DNA of 64,000 bases from Actinostola sp. cb2023 (lineage: Eukaryota > Cnidaria > Anthozoa > Actiniaria > Actinostolidae): the NCBI GenBank assembly GCA_033675265.1, contig JAUJYZ010000094.1:62001-126000 (forward strand). Reading direction: 5' to 3'. Below the pieces are notes generated by a model that was not told the origin of the DNA, did not search any database, and saw only the letters and a program-made list of their open reading frames with translations. This document shows, one piece after another, positions 58,985-64,000 of this stretch (positions are counted from its first letter, which is position 1; every line of letters begins with the position of its first letter). A program made the translations under genes and the position numbers.

Positions 58985-59590
58985 GTGTTCGTGTTTTGAC
59001 ACAGGGTACCCAATTCACGACCTGTCACGACCTGCAAATGAGATGCACGGCCCGTAAAAAGTTTTTACGGGCGGTACCGCCCGTATCGGCCCGTGAACAT
59101 TTCAGGCCCCCTCATGAAGGCAAGGCTGGCAATTATATATTCGTGTTTTGACACAGGGTACCCAATTCACGACCTGTCATGACCTGCAAATGAGATGCAT
59201 GCACGGCCCGTAAAAGGTTTTTACGGGTCGTACGGCCCGTATCGGCCCGTGAACATTTCAGACCCTCTGTTGAAGGCAAGGCTGACAATAATAAATCCCG
59301 TGAGTTTGGTACCCTGTGCTAAATCTAGCATTATATACATATTTTCAGCCTGCCTCGTAATGCTCACGACCCATTACGGGCCGTACTCAAGACTCAAGTT
59401 TTTACTAAGTCCTCTTAGTTATACTAATATATGCGGTGAATGTAATGTAATGCCATGCATATACATATTTACAGTCTGCGTTAACATTTATATGCGGTGA
59501 ATGTAATGAATGCATATATTGTGCATATTAATAACTTCACGACCTGATACGGGCCGTAAACCGACTTTTACGGCCCGTATCAGGTCGTGT
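58985..59590. repeat. Tandem and palindromic GGCCCGT-rich repeats
   Basis: A unit of about 160 bp (ACAGGGTACCCAATTCACGA ... CGGCCCGTAAAA ... TCGGCCCGTGAACATTTCAG) occurs at about 58999 and 59153. It is followed by further ACGGGCCGTA palindromes to 59590. Each unit has TTTTTACGGGC next to its complement. 58661-58984 before it shows nothing recognisable. Confidence 0.7.
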
Positions 59591-59604
59591 GTATTGGAAA
59601 ACCC

Positions 59605-60395
59605 TCGAAGACAATGTTCTTTTATGAGTTTTTTCAGCTCTGCTTTGTACTCAGTCATGTCAAGTTCGTCAATGATGCATGTCAATGACAATGGACGAGT
59701 CGAACACCGAAGGAGACAGAATGTCAGCTGAATACTCTATGCTTTTGACAGACACAGTATCCCAGATACAGAGACTTTGTCGCTGAACTGTCTGAGCTCG
59801 TCTATCTTATAATCTAAAACACTCAAGCAATCAACTGACATGAACTGAAAGAGCTTCAGTGCACATTTATTCAACATCAGTACGTGAAAATCATAATTGC
59901 TAAAATACTCAACCAATCAAGGTACTGCAACGTTCAACTCTGTATCAAAGAATACATAATTATATTGTACTTGTACATCACACCAGTGTAATTTATCCAA
60001 TGTCAACAATATTGGACATCATAAAATATAGTTTACATTCAACTGAGTATGTATAAATGACACTTTCCATTATTTCACCTAGCACACTTGGAACAATTCA
60101 CTTCGACAATCACTACAGTTACAGTTTGAAAACAACTTACGATACAGCCTTATTTCATTTTGAACTGTATATGCAGAAATATAAATATTTAAACTTGTGA
60201 ATAGTAGTGACAGTAGTACATTGTATTGGGTACCACATTGACTGATTGATAATAATGTACACACATATCAAGTCAATAGTAATATTCCAAAACAGAGGAA
60301 GCATTCAAATAATGTAATTACTTATCCACAAATAAACTCCTTGCAAATAAAGAATATTTCTACTTCTACAGTAACAAAGACTAGAATTTACTCCC
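59605..60395. repeat. Segmental duplication unit B: 3' flank of GTPase copy 3
   Basis: Corresponds to 52382-53160 with scattered differences. No gene supported. Confidence 0.75.
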
Positions 60396-60399
60396 TTAA

Positions 60400-61227
60400 G
60401 GTAATTCCTTAGTTTTGCACTGCGCAATTCTACTGCGCATATATCATATAGCGTGACGTATTGCATGATCTATTACGTGAAATAATAATTTGGTGTTGAA
60501 AAACACTGCATAACAACCGAAACTATGGATTGTGGATTAAAAAAGAACAAGAATGGTGAAAAAAATGGCAAGAAAGTGGAGGATTATGTTATGTCTTTGA
60601 ATAAAATTTTAGTTGAAGAGCGCGCGCTAACTTACGCCATCGAGCGCGCGCTGGGTTTTAGTTAAACAAATTTGTTAAGGATCATTCAGGGAAAGTCTTC
60701 AAACCGATTTTTCTCCGAACGAAGCACGGTGACCATCAATTTTTATTGTATATTTTATTTACACTACCGATTTCACATCTTTTGTGAAAAAATTAAAAAA
60801 AATTCAATTGGGGAAATCAATTTGTTTTCGCGTTTTCCATGTCATTTTCTCGATTTGCATACGAAAATGGAAGGAAATTCGGTCATTCCTTTGTCAAAAC
60901 CCGGCTTGTAAATGACTCAATTGACAAAATTGTTATGCAATTTTTGGTACATCACCTTTGTTGAACTGGTGTGATTGAAAAAATGGTAAATCGGTTGCAG
61001 AAAAGCACTTCCACAATTTGTTTGAGCCATTTTAACACCGTGACACGATATTCGATTGTTTTGAGTCGATTTTGCTTATACCGCATGGTCTATTCTGACG
61101 AATATTACTGAAACAAGCCCGGTGACCCCCATTGTTTTTTACTTTTCTGACAATAAAAACTCAAAAATAATTCACCTGCAAAATTTCAGCGATTTTTCAA
61201 TTGGGGAAGATATACTGAGGAATTACC
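60400..61227. mobile_element. 828-bp element at TTAA, copy 3 only
   Basis: Ends GGTAATTCCTTAG / CTGAGGAATTACC, flanked by TTAA (60396-60399 and 61228-61231). Absent from the matching place in unit A. It holds no transposase; the 79-residue frame at 60672-60911 has no family resemblance. Confidence 0.8.
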
Positions 61228-61231
61228 TTAA

Positions 61232-61613
61232 GCTTCTACTCACAGCATTTCACTTGCATATATAGCAACGACTAGTTAAGATTATTATTATAAACATCAA
61301 ATACATCAGCGGTCGAGGGACCACAAAACATACTGCTTTCCCGAGGTCCCAGTAAATAAGTGTTTTGTTATATACCAAGTGTCAAAGACCAAAAAAAATA
61401 TGTTGCAAAAATAGACAATAGAAAATAGGTTGCATTTCCGGTTAGGTAGCTTCCGGTTTTTTTATTACCGGTTCACGTGATACCTCTCGTCCAATGAGAG
61501 TCCGAGAAAAATGGACTTTGACATTTGGTATATAACAAATAAGCCTATGGCTTTATAAATGACAATAAATAGTGCTCGTAAACAAAGAAATTGTACATGC
61601 ATTTTAAACTATC
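61232..61613. repeat. Segmental duplication unit B, next to copy 3
   Basis: Near-identical to 53150-53488, including the TTGTTATATACC inverted repeat. Confidence 0.8.
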
Positions 61614-63104
61614 TCACTTCCAAAGGGATTTGATTTTTAGCATTGCTTTTAGTGCATTGTAATTAACTCGTTTATACCCATCATACCCTTGGATGACAGC
61701 CCATGGGTAGAGCTGCTCTACCTCCTGAGCAACCACGCCTTCTCCTCTACCGATCAGACCCAGTCTCTTTGCTTGATTGTTCCAAATCCACTGGACTCCA
61801 TGAAGACCGATCGATTCATACTCCGAACCGCTGACCAACGTTATGTCTCGTTTGAGCCGGACATCACTCAAAGCCCACCAAGCGTTGTTTACCGCTAAAC
61901 CACCCACAAAGGCGGCCGAGTATTTAATGTACTCCCAAATCATGGATTGGCTATCTCTTTCTCTTGCGGCTTCTAAGGCATCGTGAACTCTTTGTTTGGC
62001 AGCTCCCCTTTCCTTTTCTATTATGCAGTATTTTTCAAACAAAGTGATACTCCTTTGAATTTGATTTTCTAATTTAGCAGCGGTCAGTCTTTCATCTAGA
62101 AGTGGCTTGATATACTTGTCAAAACTTTTCTTGCAGTTATCATTCTCAAACAGATCGTAAAAATTGGGAAGCATGGACTTCCAGTCTTTGGTATTCATCG
62201 TCTGTACTACCATATTCGCCAGAGATACGAGTGCTTCTCCCTTCATGCTTGCGCCGTTCAATGTCTTCTTCGCAAGTGTCTGTAGCAGCTTTGTTTTGAG
62301 AATAACAATGCTATCAAGATAGCCGGTATTGGAAAGTTTTTGGATGTCCTTTAGAATGTCATTATTTGAAATGTATGGCAATTCAAATACGTTAATATTT
62401 TCTTTTGGAAAACATTTACCAACACCAATGTTATTCTCACCCGAGTTTGATGCTATCAGGGAATCCTTTATGTACTCTTCCAATGTTCTGTATCTCTTAG
62501 GTTTCTTTAAAGCACCCCTAAGTACAGCGATCAAACGAGGGAAATGCTCCAGCTTGGCGTCTTCTGAGTCTGACAACACGAGCTGACTTAGACGACATAT
62601 CTTGTAGAGAAACTCCAAAATATGATTAGAAGGCGCTTCTTTCATGAATATCATCAACGATGATGACATTAGGGCAGTAAAAATACTTGTTTTAGCTGTG
62701 ATCTCGTCATCTCCAAGGTCTGTTCCTTCCACGTCCAATAACACTACTGAAGTGCCGGAATACTCGTGTATCGACAGCCACACTCCGCGAGTCACTGCTT
62801 CCACGAAATCTCCTGTTTCAAAAACGTCTTCTACGTTTTGACTTTGGGATTTTTCCGCCAAAGTATGATGAATGTAGTTGAGAGCAGTAGATTTTCCAAC
62901 TCTTGCATCACCAATAGCCGCGATCACTCTCACTGGAGACGACAATCGCTTCATCCTGGACAGCGCTTCTTCGTTGAGTACAAACTCGTTAGTGTCTTTA
63001 TCGATTGATAACAGACGAATGGCTTTTTCAGCAGACGTGCTCTCACTAAGACAAGCAATTGTCATTACAAGAAGAACACTGCTTACCATTGCTGTGAACG
63101 ACAT
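61614..63104 (-). CDS. Secreted GBP-like GTPase with C-terminal S74 chaperone domain, copy 3
   Basis: 496 residues, one exon, ATG at 63104. Same architecture as copy 2: signal peptide 1-25, P-loop 65-72, AVTRGVWLSI, DVEGTD, LRG in place of LRD (195-197), CFPKENINVFELP (231-243), helical region, hydrophobic stretch (about 393-412), S74 domain with Ser413 and Lys418. Differences from copy 2 cluster in switch-proximal residues (GDFVEAVTR against GETMAAVTR), the helical region and above all the linker before the S74 domain, which is four residues shorter. The S74 domain itself is almost identical. Absence of stops or frameshifts suggests selection. It could be a tandem paralogue with a changed target or partner. 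Confidence 0.88.
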   Translation of the reverse strand: MSFTAMVSSVLLVMTIACLSESTSAEKAIRLLSIDKDTNEFVLNEEALSRMKRLSSPVRVIAAIGDARVGKSTALNYIHHTLAEKSQSQNVEDVFETGDFVEAVTRGVWLSIHEYSGTSVVLLDVEGTDLGDDEITAKTSIFTALMSSSLMIFMKEAPSNHILEFLYKICRLSQLVLSDSEDAKLEHFPRLIAVLRGALKKPKRYRTLEEYIKDSLIASNSGENNIGVGKCFPKENINVFELPYISNNDILKDIQKLSNTGYLDSIVILKTKLLQTLAKKTLNGASMKGEALVSLANMVVQTMNTKDWKSMLPNFYDLFENDNCKKSFDKYIKPLLDERLTAAKLENQIQRSITLFEKYCIIEKERGAAKQRVHDALEAARERDSQSMIWEYIKYSAAFVGGLAVNNAWWALSDVRLKRDITLVSGSEYESIGLHGVQWIWNNQAKRLGLIGRGEGVVAQEVEQLYPWAVIQGYDGYKRVNYNALKAMLKIKSLWK

Positions 63105-63345
63105 CTTGCAAACACAAAACAAATCCAATGTATTGATCAGTGCATAAGGTCACACGGCTTGTGTGCGTTAAATATAGTTGTACAGTTTACACGTGCGTAC
63201 AAATGATTGGTAGTTCGAAAGGGAAAATCCCTTACTAAAATACCGTACTGAACAACAACGTCACGTTTATGCTAACTAACAAGGGAAACTCCCTGACATT
63301 AATTCATTGTATTGTTCATGATGGTGGGGGATTCCCCGAAACGAG
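63105..63345 (-). promoter_or_regulatory. Promoter of GTPase copy 3 with three NF-kB-like sites
   Basis: GGGAAAATCCC (63221-63231), GGGAAACTCCC (63283-63293) and GGGGATTCCCC (63327-63337) keep the order and approximate spacing of copy 2. The TATA-like TATATTTAA is also present, about 65 bp before the ATG. Confidence 0.6.
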
Positions 63346-64000
63346 CGGGTGGTTTATGCATGAAAGGCTGAATATTTTAATGCTAAAAAATTGATAATAA
63401 TAATTTATTCAATTTCTATGGTACATAGCGCTTCAATATAATAATATCATGAACATCGTGTTTTATACATATTGAAAGTGCAGCTGGTTGGATTTCAAAG
63501 GGATTGTTAGGTGGCTCGCGGGTAATTCTTTGGACGATGGGTCTCATGTTAACTCGATGTTTTGAGCAGCAAAACGTTAACCGATTTCGGATATTTTTCA
63601 TCCTGATAATCAGGTATTCATCAATTTCATAAAAAGCACAATTTTCTTGTAATAAAGACAACATTTGTTGAGTTACAATCGATATTGAAACACTCCATTT
63701 TTGAGAAAATGGTGCGCTTCCGTACAAATTTTAAAATAAAACTAAATTTGAAACTATCATCTAAAAGCTTCATATAACTCGCAACTTTAGTGCAAAATTC
63801 ACGCAAATCGGACGCATACAACAAACTTTATCAATGAGAAAGTACAAGAGGTTTATGTTGTGTATCAGTAAATGAAAATCTAAAATATTAAACATGCATA
63901 AATAAAAACATATATGACATAGAGCAATATATTCGAAAACACTTCATCAAGATTCAGCGTGTTCTTTACATAGTTTGGAGAACTTTGGTAGCAAACCCAG
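63346..64000. repeat. Segmental duplication unit B: 5' flank of copy 3
   Basis: Matches 55241-55700 joined to 57273-57600. It lacks foldback element 5. The duplication runs off the window end. The frames at 63416-63824 are not supported. Confidence 0.75.

Overview
This looks like animal nuclear DNA, not bacterial DNA. The genes have introns with GT/AG borders, there are no operons or ribosome binding sites, and the AT-rich sequence is full of transposons, MITEs and satellite arrays. The families seen (SLC16-like transporter, guanylate-binding-protein-like GTPases, a Crypton-type recombinase, a Gypsy-type LTR element with an env-like domain) suggest an invertebrate. A sponge or cnidarian is my guess, but nothing in the window proves it.

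Layout. 1-15470 is a 32-bp minisatellite split by a 9.7-kb insertion (2912-12655). The insertion has terminal inverted repeats, a 3-bp target duplication, two internal satellite arrays, several MITEs and an apparently intact tyrosine recombinase gene with one intron. 15638-17998 holds the last three exons of an MFS/monocarboxylate-type transporter; the minisatellite lies directly upstream, probably in an intron. 18000-22857 is MITEs and an 88-bp satellite. 22858-36976 is one member of a three-copy gene family, broken by a 12.6-kb LTR retroelement that is itself broken by a 5.5-kb foldback element. 37000-51700 has no genes and is built largely from hairpin MITEs and three more foldback elements at TTAA sites. 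52380-64000 carries two more copies of the gene family, both open, inside a segmental duplication.

The most interesting object is the gene family. Two intact copies (53489-54991 and 61614-63104) and one broken copy encode a signal peptide, a GBP/dynamin-type GTPase domain, a helical region, a short hydrophobic segment and a C-terminal intramolecular chaperone domain of the endosialidase/peptidase S74 type, with its Ser-Lys pair present. The two intact copies share three NF-kB-like sites and a TATA-like box upstream.

The second theme is transposition. Four foldback elements and one MITE sit at TTAA, two of them back to back sharing one TTAA. The LTR element has kept gag, protease and an env-like region but has no reverse transcriptase, RNase H or integrase. 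All functional statements are inferred from motifs read by eye; no database search was run.
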